From Ectobius pallidus (Eukaryota > Arthropoda > Insecta > Blattodea > Ectobiidae): 64,000 bases of DNA. The position numbers and the translations under genes are program-made. The DNA lies in the NCBI GenBank assembly GCA_964059195.1, contig CAXKWD010000006.1:7432530-7496529 (forward strand). Direction: 5' to 3'. This document shows positions 1 through 10,908 of the stretch, in pieces (the stretch's first letter is position 1; each line of letters opens with the position of its first letter). A model generated the notes under the pieces. That model was not told the origin of the DNA. It ran no database searches and was given only the letters and a program-made list of their open reading frames with translations.

Positions 1-588
1 AAAAAGGTAATTTTACAAAAGAAAAGAGTGCGTGAGATGTCTCTGCTAGTGTTTGAAGATTCTTATGATAGTATTCGTGAGCCTTACTATGTTTTTGATG
101 AGGACATGGAGTCTTCAAATGATGAAGTGAGTGTTTTTATTTGCAGTTGATGATCAGGTTAGGACTGACGGGTTATCAAGTTTTTCCATTTGTGTAATAT
201 GATTTTCTTAAATATTGCTATTATTTAGTAATACTTGTAAAATTATAATGTAATAATATTACATATATGTGAAACCCCATACTATTTTGTTTTTATTAAC
301 TAAGGATATTGTTCTAAGACTAAATTTCTTATTAATGTGGTATGTCAAGTTTTTCCATTATCAGATCATAAAGTTAATTTAATCCTTTGTCAGTGAAGAT
401 TCATACATACCACAAAATCACATCACTAGTTATTACAATAGAATCTTTAAGAATGAAGACTCAACTAAACAGACGAGCAGAAAGTGCTCTTCTTCGCTAC
501 TTTATCTTGATGAAGAAGAATCATGGGGAGATGACCGATTAAGATATGTTTTAAATAGTGTAAATATGTTTGGCATAGTTAAGTAACT
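1..588 (+). other. Possible terminal exons of an unrecognised gene
   Basis: Bases 1-126 are open in frame 1 and encode an acidic segment (ending MESSNDE) followed at once by a GTGAGT donor. After an AT-rich stretch, a CAG acceptor near 390 leads into a second open segment to a stop near 588, also acidic and serine-rich (includes DEEESWGDD). The phases of this donor and acceptor do not join cleanly in the frame that looks most protein-like, so the model is weak. No family is recognised. It could be the 3' end of a host or transposon gene that starts left of the window. Confidence 0.2.
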
Positions 589-962
589 TATGTAACTTGC
601 ATTTTAGTAATGAACAATGATAATTAATTATCAATATTAATCATTATTATAATAAATATTTTGAAACATTATGATAGTATTTTAAAAAATAATATAATAG
701 GAAATCCTAGTTGTGGTTTATCAACGTTTTCCATTTCACAACAGCTTTATGATATTCATGGAAAAAGTTGATATCCCACATGAAAATCACAAAATCTAAG
801 AAAAATACATCAGAATTTAATACAATATGCTATCTGCATGTATTAAGGTTTATAACGCATGTTTTCCTAAAAAGAATTCATAACAGATTTAAGGGACATT
901 TTTCAACCTTTAAATCCACATATCTCAGAAAGAGAATAATGTGGGTTATCAAGTTTTTCACC
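171..962 (+). repeat. Dispersed short motif TTATCAAGTTTTTCCAT, four variants
   Basis: A roughly 17-base motif close to TTATCAAGTTTTTCCAT occurs near 173-190, 343-358, 716-733 and 944-960, with one or a few changes each. Spacing is irregular (about 170, 370 and 230 bases). It may be a degenerate subterminal repeat of a transposon or a decayed local repeat. The sequence between the copies is AT-rich, and no gene is recognised there after base 588. Confidence 0.35.
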
Positions 963-976
963 CACACCCCTCATAT

Positions 977-1330
977 TATGGATTTCATAGTGATTAATGG
1001 GAATACCGGTATAATGAAATAGCATTCATATGTTTAATTAAATATATTCCCATACACATTAAATATGCTAATGCAAAATATATTTAAATCTAATTCAAGG
1101 AGATATGTCTGTATTATTTATGCATTTCAGAGTGGGTAGTTTTACTATCAGTCATATTATTGCAGTTGGTTTTAAAATTAATAATATTTCACTTCTTTCC
1201 TATGATTTCAGGAACCGGAAAACGCCGACAAACAATTGAAGATGAAAAGGACTTGGAAGGAGAGAAAAAAAATTGAGGACAGATCTGCAAATCAATCTCA
1301 TCCGGCTGCAGATAAAATACCATAAGAAGT
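977..1330 (+). repeat. Left copy of a 350 bp direct repeat (partner at 32318-32667)
   Basis: This stretch, from the ATTATGGATTTCATAG region through an AT-rich core to the exon-like segment after a TTTCAG at about 1211, is closely matched by 32318-32667. Both copies contain TTTCAGGAACC followed by an open segment beginning EPENADxQL. The left copy runs into a Harbinger transposase remnant and the right copy does not. The repeat is therefore probably the 5' part of a Harbinger-family element present twice. Confidence 0.7.
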
Positions 1331-2035
1331 TGATAGCAGGTTACGCATCGTCTTTCTCTTTCTACGGGTTCTTAGCAACTGGCGATTCATTCCCCACGCT
1401 GGCATGGGGTTACAGAATAGGGGTATTGACGTGTTGCCAGATCGTGAATGAAACATCTCAAGCTTCGTCGAAAGATACCTACCAGAACCAGACCAACAGA
1501 AATAAAAAAGAATTAAAGACCACTTTGATAAATTGTCGAATGTTCCAAACTGTGCAGGGTGCATAGATGGAAAACACGTTCAAATTCAAGCACCAAATAA
1601 TGCAGGATTGTAATTCTGTAATTACAAGAAGACACATAGCATCGTGCTAATGGCTGTACGTGTTGACATAGGTGCATGTGGGTCTCACGGTGATGGTGGA
1701 ATTTTCAACAATTCTTGTGTTTGGCAACAAACTAGCGAATAACCTCCTACCATTACCGCTTCCTCAATCACAGATACCCACTCCCTATCATTTTGTGGCT
1801 GATGAGGCTTTTCCTCTGAAAAGAAGTTGATGAGGCCAATTTCTAAAGCATCACTTACTTGTCTGAGGGAAAGCTTCTGCCTTTGTACAGGCAGGCGTGT
1901 CATTGAAAATACCTTCGGTACTTTGGCTGTTCGATGGAGAATTTTTGATAGTCATAAATGCAAAACCTGAAAATGCAGATAATATTGTGAAAGCAACTGT
2001 TTGTCTTCACAATTTGCTTAGGCTCTCTTAAATAG
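1290..2035 (+). pseudogene. PIF/Harbinger (HARBI1-like) transposase remnant
   Basis: Pieces in different frames follow the order of a HARBI1-like DDE transposase. An N-terminal segment contains FLATGDSFPTLAWGYRIG (about 1360-1415). Next comes the catalytic region CIDGKHVQIQAPNN with NYKKTHSIVL (about 1558-1660) and a GGIF segment (about 1690-1710). A C-terminal RRVIENTFGTLAVRWRIF segment (about 1895-1950) and a final VKATVCLHNLLR (about 1990-2028) complete it. Stops and frameshifts separate the pieces. The Asp of the DGKH motif is kept, but the gene cannot make a full protein. A homopolymer of about 16 G residues follows near 2043. Confidence 0.8.
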
Positions 2036-2239
2036 ATTCTTCGGGGGGGGGGGGGGGAATTGTCCGCCAACATTTATATTAGTTGGTCGAAGTTAAGAGT
2101 GAAGTATAGGGTCTTATTGGGTATTACATTAAGGGAATGCAAAACTGAGATTTGTTAAAAATTGTGAAAAAAAAGTAATTTTACATTTTTGTACTGATAA
2201 AATTCTACAGTGAACTCTTTAGGCTTTCAATTTTAAAAA

Positions 2240-4370
2240 GTGGTTAAATGTAGTAATTGCAACAGCCTAATACAAGACATTTCGTCCAGTCCTTGTATGA
2301 CCCATCATGATACCACAAGAGCCTCATTTGAAGTGAACCGCAGAATGATGGATACTTTTTTAGATATCGGTAAGGGGTATGCTAGTATGCATAAATATTG
2401 TATGGGGATGGACATGGCAAGCATATCAGCAAATTAGCCAATGACAACAGTAACTTGGTTAGTACTGAGGTTCTTAGAAAAGCACACACCATCATCAGAG
2501 GCGTATCATTAGAAAAGGATCAACCTATTGACATAGCGGAATCATATTGTTATGCGCCAGAACGTTTGGTCCTAATGAACGAAATAAAAATATATTTATT
2601 ATTTTGACAATTTAAGTTACCATATGAAGGAAGGCTATATGGAAGCAGACAGCAGGAAATGTTAAGAGAATAAGAATGTGTATATGTCAGCAGTAGCTTG
2701 AGTTCACTTGCTTCTCAAGGTTGCTGAGTTAGGCATTCTTTTTAACACACAGTGTGTGTGGATAGCAAATTTGCATAAAACCAGAAATGTATTTTATTGG
2801 TTAAAATTTCGGAATAATATCGAATATTTACGATTATTGCCGAACAGAGTATATTCCTGTTTTGCATTTAGTTTACCGAAGTATACATTAAATCACAGAG
2901 TGTTTAATGAAAATGTTATATTAATAACGACTTATGTTCCGAAATAGACGCATAATAATCAAATCTCCCGCGATATATTGACGGTAGGTTTTTCGGGTAC
3001 TAGCGTCATGTAGAAAAATTATTTAAGGGCTTGCATTGCCGTTAAAAGCTCTCTTGCTGCTCAACTTTCCAACGGCTATGAAGTAATCCTGCAGATCAAG
3101 ATGATGACGCTGGAATTTCTGTCAAGAATAAACTGTAAGTTTAAACATTTATTTCAGTAAAGGATAAAGATAATTTCAGTAGTTAATTTCAAAAGAAATA
3201 AGAAGATGTTATAAAACGTTTTATTAGAAAAGTAAAGTTTTAAGAATGTATACCGAATTACACAGTTAAGAATTAGCAAGTCAAATTTTTGAAGTAAAGA
3301 GAAATATAAATTATGTAGAATCAATGACAATTTTTTAGTTAATTTTTATTATATTCATTTAAAATAAATTAATATTTATATTTATAGTATTTATGATTAT
3401 TTAATGGTGCATGAAAATAATTAATCACATTGCATGTTATCCTATATTATCCACAGCAGTGCCTATCCACTCCTCGGCTTAAAGCCAATCCTGACATGTG
3501 TAGTGTTATCGAAACTTCGATGGGGCACAACAATATGATGTCACATTGTCACTCTTCCCTTTATGGCATTGGGATTGTCGTAGATATTATGACTGGCTTA
3601 GTAGTGGACTACGAAATCCTCTCCAAATACTGCTCACTATGCAATCAGAATGAGAAAAAAATGTTGTGCGACCAGTACGCAGTGTGGTAAGAGGGGCATA
3701 CAACAAGTGGTGATTGCGAAACTGATTTTGATGCCTCTTCCAACGCTATGGAGACAGCAGCAGCAGAAATACTATGGAAAAGGTCCATCGACTTTGCCAA
3801 TTTGAGATATACCACTATGCTGTCAGATGGGGGCGCGAAAACTTTCAGCCACCTTCAAAATTTCAAAGTATATGGCAACGAAGCTAATATTCAGAAGGAG
3901 GGGTGTATTAACCACATTGCTAAAAGGATTAGCAAAGGCCTTCTCAGTGTTGTAAATGAGAAGAAGAAGAATCATGGCAGCCTGACTGAAAGTGTCATCA
4001 CCAAGAATATTCCTCATGTGGATGCAATGAAGAAGGCTATTTTTGCCACTTTACGTCATTGTGGGTCAACAGATAGCAATCCCCAACACAGCAATTGTCC
4101 TGATGGACCCAATTCACGGTGTTTTTATTATAAGGCCATCGCAATGGGGGAAGAGGTAACGACGAAGACACACTCAAGACCTGATGTCATAACAGAAATA
4201 ATTCCTCTTTACAAGACTGGCCTCAGATGAATTACTACGAGGAAAACACAAAATGCTAATGAGAGCCTCCATAGTGTGGCGTAAGTGTCCTAAAGAAATC
4301 TTTGTATAGAAGAAGAGACTCCTTGTTGCAGTGACAACAGCCATATCAGAATTTAACATCATAAAACATA
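2240..4370 (+). pseudogene. Mutator-like transposase remnant, unit 1
   Basis: The N-terminal part (2240-2550) has the FEVNRRMMDTFLDIGKGY stretch and neighbouring cysteines typical of insect Mutator-like transposase ORFs. The central part (3537-3690) reads YGIGIVVDIMTGLVVDYE followed by a CSLC pair. The C-terminal part (3748-4230) has NLRYTTMLSDG and MKKAIFATLRHCGSTDSNPQ, typical of the same family. About 1 kb (roughly 2550-3535) separates the first two parts. Units 2 and 3 lack that kilobase and read almost straight through the join, so it is most simply an insertion in unit 1. A stop follows CDQYAVW, and a frameshift near 4215 breaks the C-terminus. It is not functional. Confidence 0.75.
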
Positions 4371-4617
4371 TTACATAAATTACAAATTAAGTAAATACCA
4401 CCTCGGTACAAATTTGGAGCAAAATTGCTACAGTGACAATTCGCTGTTCTCAAAATATTTAAAAACTTTGCTGAAATATCTGAATTCACATTTATGTCAA
4501 TGTTCCAATCACCACAGAGTACCATTTGTAAGTTTAAAATGTGTAAAAAGTAATTTATCCAAATTATTATAAAACATATTTAAATCTCCACTAGGTGAAC
4601 TATATATAGATACCAAA
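4360..4617 (-). pseudogene. Non-LTR retrotransposon endonuclease scrap, unit 1
   Basis: Read on the minus strand, this contains the IYRSPSGDINMF segment and a downstream GDWNIDINV motif, as in apurinic-like endonuclease domains of jockey/CR1/RTE-type elements. Only about 85 codons remain. The reverse transcriptase part is absent. Confidence 0.55.
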
Positions 4618-4628
4618 ATTATAGTTCT

Positions 4629-4994
4629 TTGAATTTGATATCAGAACGTTCCTACTTTGAGTGGGAGCGTTGGCACATGAAGGTGAGGGTAAGGAAAGCA
4701 AACGAAGCCGAAAAACTCATCCAACGGTTATTCGCCAAATATGGGCAACAGGATCTTGTTCAAGTCTGCTTACTGCTTGCCAACCCTGAGGTCGCTGAAT
4801 ACGTGGAGACTGATTGCTGGGGAGATTTGGGATAGTATTTGGGAATGTCTCTTTGTTCTGTTGAAACTGCTTTGTGCCATATCTATGGAGAAATCTGGGC
4901 CGTTGAGCACTGTTTTACACAATTAAGAAACCGAATAAATACAGATCTTCTATACATAACTCTCCCACCAACACTTTTTTGTTTTATGACGTAG
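4629..4994 (+). pseudogene. ORF X, unit 1 (interrupted by TAG)
   Basis: This copy of ORF X has an in-frame TAG at 4833-4835 where unit 2 has a Glu codon. The rest of the frame remains open to 4994. Confidence 0.45.
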
Positions 4995-5104
4995 TTCAAT
5001 TATGATGTATTTTCCGTTTTAAATATTGTAACACAGACCTAGACATTTTAGTAAGTAAGTAAGACAAAAACAATCAGTACATTCTCCTTTGTTTTATAGC
5101 AGCT

Positions 5105-5750
5105 ATGTCGCAAGATATGTTACATAACTTGTGGGAAGAGATTCCCGATGAGGCGATCGCCCAGGCCACTTCAGAGGTTGAATACATCATTCCTGACAAC
5201 GAAACTCCCGCGTCTACGGTAGAAGACTGCCAGGAGTCGTCTCCTATGCCCGAGAGGGTAGAGTGTATAGACATCACTCTGCATGACGGTTGGGGCGACG
5301 AGCTAAGGAAGCTGGAGTTTCCCATACGATATAGGCAGATACGGGGTCACAATCAGGAACATGTGGATATATCTCACATGCTTCCTTGTGGCAACACATT
5401 GCGTGATATGGCTGGAGATGTGGAGCTCCACCCTGAAACCTTCCACCATCAGGCGTGCGACGGTGATCGGCATTTCAATCAGTGCACGGTCCACATAGAA
5501 GGTCACTTCGCAATATGGAGTACCCCTTGCGGCAAGGGCTGTCACATATTTGAGAAACTGCAACAAACTGTATCACACCATAGACCCTCACATTTAAAAA
5601 AAGTAATATCATAGTGTAACACTATAGTGTGTTTTTAATCATATCTTTCAGACGCGAAGAAAATTCTTCTTCTTCCACGAGCTGTGTTGTAGCCATATGG
5701 CAGAATGTAGCTATACGGAACAACCCTCAACAGGAAGTGTTGTTAAATGA
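5105..5750 (+). CDS. B gene, NS3-like Cys/His protein, unit 1 (2 exons)
   Basis: Proposed exons are 5105-5569 and 5652-5750, giving about 187 residues. Exon 1 starts MSQDMLHNLWEEIPDE, has an acidic N-terminal third, then the segment ITLHDGWGDELRKLEFPIRY. It ends with the Cys/His domain: LPCG, HPETFHH, CDGDRH, a Trp, and two C-x3-C residues. Spacing is C-x13-H-x4-H-x3-C-x4-H-x3-C-x10-W-x3-C-x3-C, enough ligands for two zinc ions. Exon 2 begins TRRKFF, as in the other B genes. The donor is a weak GTATCA where the 54.5 kb copy has GTAAGT. From memory the domain resembles the C-terminal half of densovirus NS3, a nonstructural protein of insect parvoviruses. That is unverified. Confidence 0.6.
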
Positions 5751-6036
5751 TTTAAAAAAAAAATGTATAGTTTCCTAAAAAAAAAACATCAACAGCTGTC
5801 AGTAACTTTTTTTTTTGTAATCCCTCTCTTGTCATCTGTGTTATATGTCTAGGGATCCTTAACATAATGTTACAGAATTCTCAGTATTTATTTCATAGGA
5901 AACTAAGGCGTACAAAGACAGATCTTCCCTGGACTGTTCCAAATTTGCCTTATCATTTAATACAAGCTTGTTGTCAATTATATGTTAAACAAAGAGAATA
6001 TTTACAATTTTCAGTAATTATAATCCACAAATCATG
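5751..6036. other. Intergenic AT-rich stretch, unit 1 (copies in units 2 and 3)
   Basis: It contains poly-A and poly-T runs and one short open stretch around 5870-5980 (includes LPYHLIQACCQLYVKQREY) that I do not recognise. No clear gene signal is seen. The same holds for 13451-13727 and 21028-21313. Confidence 0.4.
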
Positions 6037-6186
6037 ATTGACGTCGACACAAAGGTGGTTACAGACGAATGTCTCAGACAAAACAAAACTATTCTTACTT
6101 ATTTAATTGATCTATCTTTTAAAACGGGCATTTTCCCAAACGAGTTGAAAGTTAGTAAAATTATTCTATTTCATAAGAAAAAATGA
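6037..6186 (+). pseudogene. Reverse transcriptase scrap, unit 1
   Basis: A short open stretch ends TYLIDLSFKTGIFPNELKVSK followed by II and a HKK, which is the motif around the start of the RT domain in jockey/CR1-type non-LTR elements. It stops after about 50 codons. Homologous scraps lie in units 2 and 3. Confidence 0.6.
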
Positions 6187-6602
6187 TAAGACTTGTTATT
6201 ATTATTACAACTATTATTATCTCTAATAGTATTATAATTCTCCTTAATATTGCAGCTCTGAAGCATTAACAGTACCCTACGCAGAGTAAACTGTAAGTAG
6301 GTTGTTAAAACAAGGTCGTCCTCTCACGAAAATTCTAATATGGTCTTACTATCATGTCGCAACAAGTTTGAAAATATATAACGTAATTAGGTCGGTAAAC
6401 AAACTCTTACTCACACGAGATCCTGTTCCGGCAAATAATTCTATATATATTTAAAATGTAGGAACATGTCATAACAAGCTTTTGAAAGTACATTATAAAA
6501 TTTTACATCTTTGTACGAAATACTGTTCCGGCATCTAGTTCTATTTTCAAACAAGAAGGTTGAGTATGTTCATAGAGGGGGAAACCCGTTACTTAATATC
6601 CA

Positions 6603-6610
6603 TATAAAAG
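6603..6610 (+). promoter_or_regulatory. TATA box of chimeric gene, unit 1
   Basis: TATAAAAG lies about 130 bases upstream of a strong GTAAGT donor at 6740. The short leader between them (about 6633-6739) would be a noncoding first exon. No clear initiator is seen at the expected distance; a CAGTTT at 6617-6622 is too close. The region is conserved in all three units. Confidence 0.5.
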
Positions 6611-7026
6611 GCCTGACAGTTTCCTCTTGAAACATTGTTTCTTCGTTCTGCGAATAGTGAAGACTACCTAGTTGACGTCAGCATCTACATCTGATCTTCT
6701 TCTTCTAACATCATTGTCTTTTCTCCTACAACTATCGAGGTAAGTAACACCATGTTTGTTTTAAAATGTAAATAACTTCTTCTCTGTTTTCCTGTTCCTA
6801 TTAGATTCGATGCTTTACTAGTTTTGTTAACTACTTGTTTGTCCTTCGCTTTGTTCATTATGTTTTACATATATTACAGTTTAATGTTAACATAATTTAT
6901 ATACTAAAAACCTTTTTACTGCTACTTGTTAGTCCTCTGCAATGTTTGTTTTTTTTACATAAACATGTGCTACAGTTTAATGTTAACATAATTTATATAG
7001 TAAAAACTTTTTTTCTTGCTTTTCAG

Positions 7027-7904
7027 ATGGCTTCGATGATCCAAAAAGTCAACAATGCAAGTTATGTAGCAAGGTGCGTTTCAATCTCACAGCTAGTCAT
7101 AGGGCAAACATATAATGTTCTATCAGCCGAATTAAAACACACTAAGTATGGGAACTCTGTGCTGAGGTTCGGTGCAGTTGGACTGCAACTAGTTATCAAT
7201 CTTAGAGAACCAGGTGAAAATTCAGGACCCAACTATTTTGAATCATGTTTAAAAGAAGTTATAGAACATGCTTTAGTCGAAGCTAGATATCACGATATGA
7301 TTGGTGTCTCTATTTTTAATGAAGTTAATAGTGTGGACAAACCTATCGGTATCTCTTATAGGCGAAAAGATCAAGTTAGCATGGATGTAATCACTAGCGC
7401 TGATGATTGGTGTCTCTATTTTTAACGAAGTTAATAGTGTGGACAAACCTATCGGTATCTCTTATAGGCGAAAAGATCAAGTTAGCATGGATGTAATCAC
7501 TAGCGCTGATGCAACAACAATACCTTTTGTACCCGAAAGACCTATACCTAATCGGATACCAGAAGATCAGCAACAACACCAACCACCTATACCACATTTC
7601 AGATGTGGCTATTCAAATATTGCGGAAAGGCTAGAGGATTGCCACTCCTCAATATTTCACACAATTGAGTGCGATGGCCACAGACATGTGACGACATGTA
7701 GGCTTGGTGAATTTAATACAGATTTTGTAGCGTGGGGGACATATTGCCATCGTTTATGCGATATATATTTAAACAGAGGGATATTGGTAAGTTTAAAACA
7801 TTTTTTTTAAATATTAAAAAAAAATATATATATATATATATACGACTATGTTTTAACTATAATAATTTCTGTTCATATTTCAGCTCAGAAGACAACTGAT
7901 GTGA
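7027..7904 (+). pseudogene. Chimeric PolB-N / A-domain gene, unit 1 (frameshifted)
   Basis: It has the same structure as the unit 2 gene (coding exons to 7786 and 7884-7904). A 106-base tandem duplication (7297-7402 repeated from 7403) shifts the frame and causes an early stop at about 7423. The second half, with the A-type Cys/His domain, remains open from 7403, so a shorter product starting at the second ATG is possible. Confidence 0.65.
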
Positions 7905-8511
7905 GAGCTTCAGATATAGAACGGTTATTTAACATGGAGCATGTCTGTGTTATTTCCGTTTATTTTGAAAAATGTACAAGTTTGAGAAATGGTTGTAGCC
8001 CCTAACAAAATCGAACAGGTTAACGTCTCTTTATCAAAATTATGATTCGTAAACTTCGATTTTAGCATTAGCTTTACGGACACTATGAGGCCTGTATCAT
8101 TTTACCATACTGAATTCGATTTTCGTTATTTGTTTAAATGTATACTTCAAAGTAAACAAGAAAGAAGATAATGGTTCATTAGAACAGTGATCGAACTGAT
8201 CATTTCTACATTTTACACGTTAATAAGGGTATAAGGTGGTTTTAAAAATATAAACTTCACTAAGTAAAACGCCTGTAAACACAATTAAATATTTTCTTAC
8301 ATTTTTGTTCGTTCATAATTGATTTCACAGTAAGTTACTAACACATTTTATAGATTTTCTATTGAAAACCATTGTCGTCTGTCTATGAACACTAAATTAT
8401 AACGTGCAAGTGAGCACTCCATATGTATTAAATAATAATATGTTCACAATGTGGATTCTGATAAGAATGGGCTTATGGAAATAGTTATGTATAAACAGAC
8501 CTCAATTCAAT
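7905..8511. repeat. Noncoding stretch between chimera and PolB fragment, unit 1
   Basis: No gene is seen. The part from about 8085 to 8490 recurs outside the array at 27582-27990, and a shorter piece recurs at 27199-27290. It is therefore a repeat in its own right. Equivalent stretches are 15501-16107 and 23236-23842. Confidence 0.6.
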
Positions 8512-10022
8512 AAGGTCATCATCATTGCACACAACGCAAGAGCTTACGATCTACAGTTTATTCTCGACTTCGCAATTAAGGAAAAGTGGACTCCAGACTT
8601 GGTCATGTCTGGATGCAAAATCTTGTGCATGAAGTTTGAACATTTCGTCTTTCTAGACAGTTTAAACTTCATTCCACTTCCTCTACGAAGTTTCCCCAAG
8701 ACATTCGATTTAACCGATATTGCCAAAGGTTATTACCCGCATTATTTCAATACCCTTGAAAACCTCAATTACGTTGGTCCGCATCCTGACAAATCGGTTT
8801 ACGGACTTGACACCATGTCTGAGAAAGACCGCGAAGTTTTTCTAGACTGGCATAAGTCTGTCGAAAACGAGTTCAATAACAAAAAAGAATTGGAAGAGTA
8901 TTGCCGGGCCGATGTTACCGTGTTGAGAGAAGCCTGCAATCTCTTCAAATCCCTCTTTTGGGAAATAGCCAAGATCGACATTTTGCAGAGGCCATTACTA
9001 TTGCGTCGGCCTGTAATAAAATCTTTCGTAAGACTTTTCTCCAACCTAAAACCATAGGTTTGGTTCCCTCCTGCGGTTATAGGAAAGCAGACAGGCATTA
9101 GCGTAAATCTCTGATGTGGCTATCCACGAAGCTAAGGGGAGGAACATTTTCATCCGTCATGCGGGTAACGGACGAGAGGTTCGCCTACCTGAATTCCCTC
9201 AATTGAAAGTAGACGGTTTCTGTGAAGAAACACGAGATGTTTTCGAATTTCTCGGTTGTTATTATCATGGATGTCTCTGTAGACCTAAAAGAGACGTACC
9301 CTTGATGGATTCTTCCGAATCCCTTGCCGAGAGATACGAAAACACCCTGACCAGATTGGAGAAAATCAGATCATGCGGGTATACTGTTCACGCAATGTGG
9401 GAATGTAAATTTGATCTCGTACTCGAGAATTTCCCCGCGTTGAAAGATGACCCTTTGATAGGTGATGCTCCTCTGGTCATGAGAGACTCGGTCTATGGAG
9501 GGCGAACAGAAGCCATGCGCCTTTTCCACAAGGTGGACGAGAAGCATTCCGAAAAAATCCTGTACGCAGACATTATGTCGTTATACCCGTATGTCTGCAA
9601 ATACTTTAAATTTCCTGTAGGACATCCCACTGTTTACGTGGGGGATCAGTGTGCGGATGTCAATCTCATGATGAACAAAGAAGGTGTTATCAAATGCACA
9701 GTCCTTCCTCCGCAAATGCTCTACCATCCCGTTTTGCCTTTCAGGTGGGGTGGTAAGCTCTTGTTTCCCCTTTGCCGTTCCTGCGCTACTACTTTGGAGC
9801 AAGGGACCTGCACTCACGTTAACGAGGAAGAGCGGGTTCTCACCGGCACCTAGATTGTGGACGAGGTGAGATTAGCTGTTCAGAACCGTTATGAAAGTCC
9901 ACGAATTTCTAGAGTACAAAACTACAATGTACTCTCGTGAAACCCGTGAGGGTGGTTTGTTCGTGGACTATATTAACCTGTTCCTTAAAATCAAAACAGA
10001 GTCCTATAATATTCTCATGTAA
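8512..10022 (+). pseudogene. Protein-primed DNA polymerase B fragment, unit 1
   Basis: This segment of a protein-primed family-B polymerase begins inside the exonuclease domain: HNARAYDLQFIL is the Exo II region and YCRADVTVL is Exo III. It continues through DGFCEE and FLGCYYHGC to polymerase motif A (YADIMSLYPYVCKY, about 9562-9603), and stops before motif B and the catalytic YxDTDS. Lesions are a frameshift near 8980, TAG at 9099-9101, a frameshift near 9118, TAG at 9851-9853 and a frameshift near 9893. No upstream zinc-finger or Exo I part is present. It cannot be active. Confidence 0.85.
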
Positions 10023-10554
10023 TGTCCAACACAGACAATAATCTGTGGTTCATGAATGCATATTATATATATATATATCCATTCTGACCAAAACTTAATA
10101 GCGATTTGTAGAGTAGTTGACTTCCTGTAAGTTACTTAATGGTCAGGTAGATGAACTAAAGATGGACAAATTATTCCTTATATCTTGCATAAGATTTAAT
10201 CGTACCCTAGGCTGCAAACATTTCTGAATATTTAGACTATAGCTAGCATCGCTCCGGACATATGACACCTGTGAACTTCAGGAAATGTTTCCTTGATATG
10301 CACAGGTCAATTACTTCATTAGTTCCGTATATTAACTGTAATCGATATCCATAACAGAGGTTTATAACCTTTGCATCATATTTTTGCCTACATCCTTATG
10401 ATACAATTTAATGGTTTTTTCGTAAGGTGAGTATTATGTTATTCTTCTTGTGTATGTGTGAGTTGTTACCCGAGGACATATCTATTTTTGATTGCAAGTA
10501 CAACCTGTAAATTATTCATGAGCATTGTGTGCACCACTATACTATTAATAATAA
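10023..10554. other. Noncoding stretch between PolB fragment and A exon, unit 1
   Basis: AT-rich, with a short (TA)n run near 10062 whose length differs between units. No gene or RNA is recognised. The equivalents are 17619-18152 and 25354-25885. Confidence 0.5.
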
Positions 10555-10905
10555 TCTGACGCATCAACAATAGTTCTAGCTGTCCCTCGCGAAGGACCTA
10601 TGCATGAACGAGAACAAGAGGTTCCTGAACATAGACCTCCACCCTACATGCTACAGGAGATAGTCCAAGATCCCAGGCCACCACCACCACGCTACATACC
10701 CCAAGAGTTACTTGTAGATCATAGGCCTCCCCCATACATCCCTCAGTTCAAATGTGGCTTTTCTAATACTGAGGAAAGATTGGAAGATTGTCACAGATCG
10801 ATTTTTCACTCGATCGACTGCAACGGTTTCAGACATGAGACAATTTGCATGCGAGGAGACGGGAATAATGATTTTATAACATGGGGGAGGTACTTTCAAT
10901 TTTAA
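10555..10905 (+). pseudogene. A gene second exon cut by unit junction, unit 1
   Basis: Exon-derived sequence starts at TCTGACGCATC. It includes a proline-rich linker with repeated RPPPY motifs, then CGFSN, CHRSIFH and CNGFRH. It is cut at WGRY by the tandem junction at 10894 and ends FQF. The final two cysteines, the intron and the last exon are missing. The AG acceptor seen in the related copy at 36441 is absent here. Confidence 0.75.
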
Positions 10906-10908
10906 AAA

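Larger units (their letters stand above)
2226..10894 (+). repeat. Tandem unit 1 of 3 (8.67 kb)
   Basis: The unit begins at TTCAATTTTAAAAAGTGG and ends inside the A-domain exon at GGGGGAGGTACT. The next unit starts immediately. It differs from units 2 and 3 by about 1 kb of extra sequence at roughly 2550-3535 inside the Mutator-like transposase. It shares with unit 3, but not unit 2, a 106-base duplication in the chimeric gene and a frameshift in the transposase. Confidence 0.93.

Noticed and set aside
768..1022. 84-codon frame in the left AT-rich region
   Set aside because: Low-complexity composition, overlaps the dispersed motif and the 350 bp repeat, and shows no family resemblance.
5074..5566. 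Minus-strand frames opposite the B gene
   Set aside because: The plus strand carries the conserved Cys/His pattern; the opposite frames are by-products.
6617..6622. CAGTTT as initiator of the chimeric gene
   Set aside because: It lies only about 15 bases from the TATA box, too close for normal start-site spacing.
8799..9098. 99-codon minus-strand frame inside the PolB fragment (also in units 2 and 3)
   Set aside because: It is a mirror of the coding strand of a former PolB gene and has no recognisable content.
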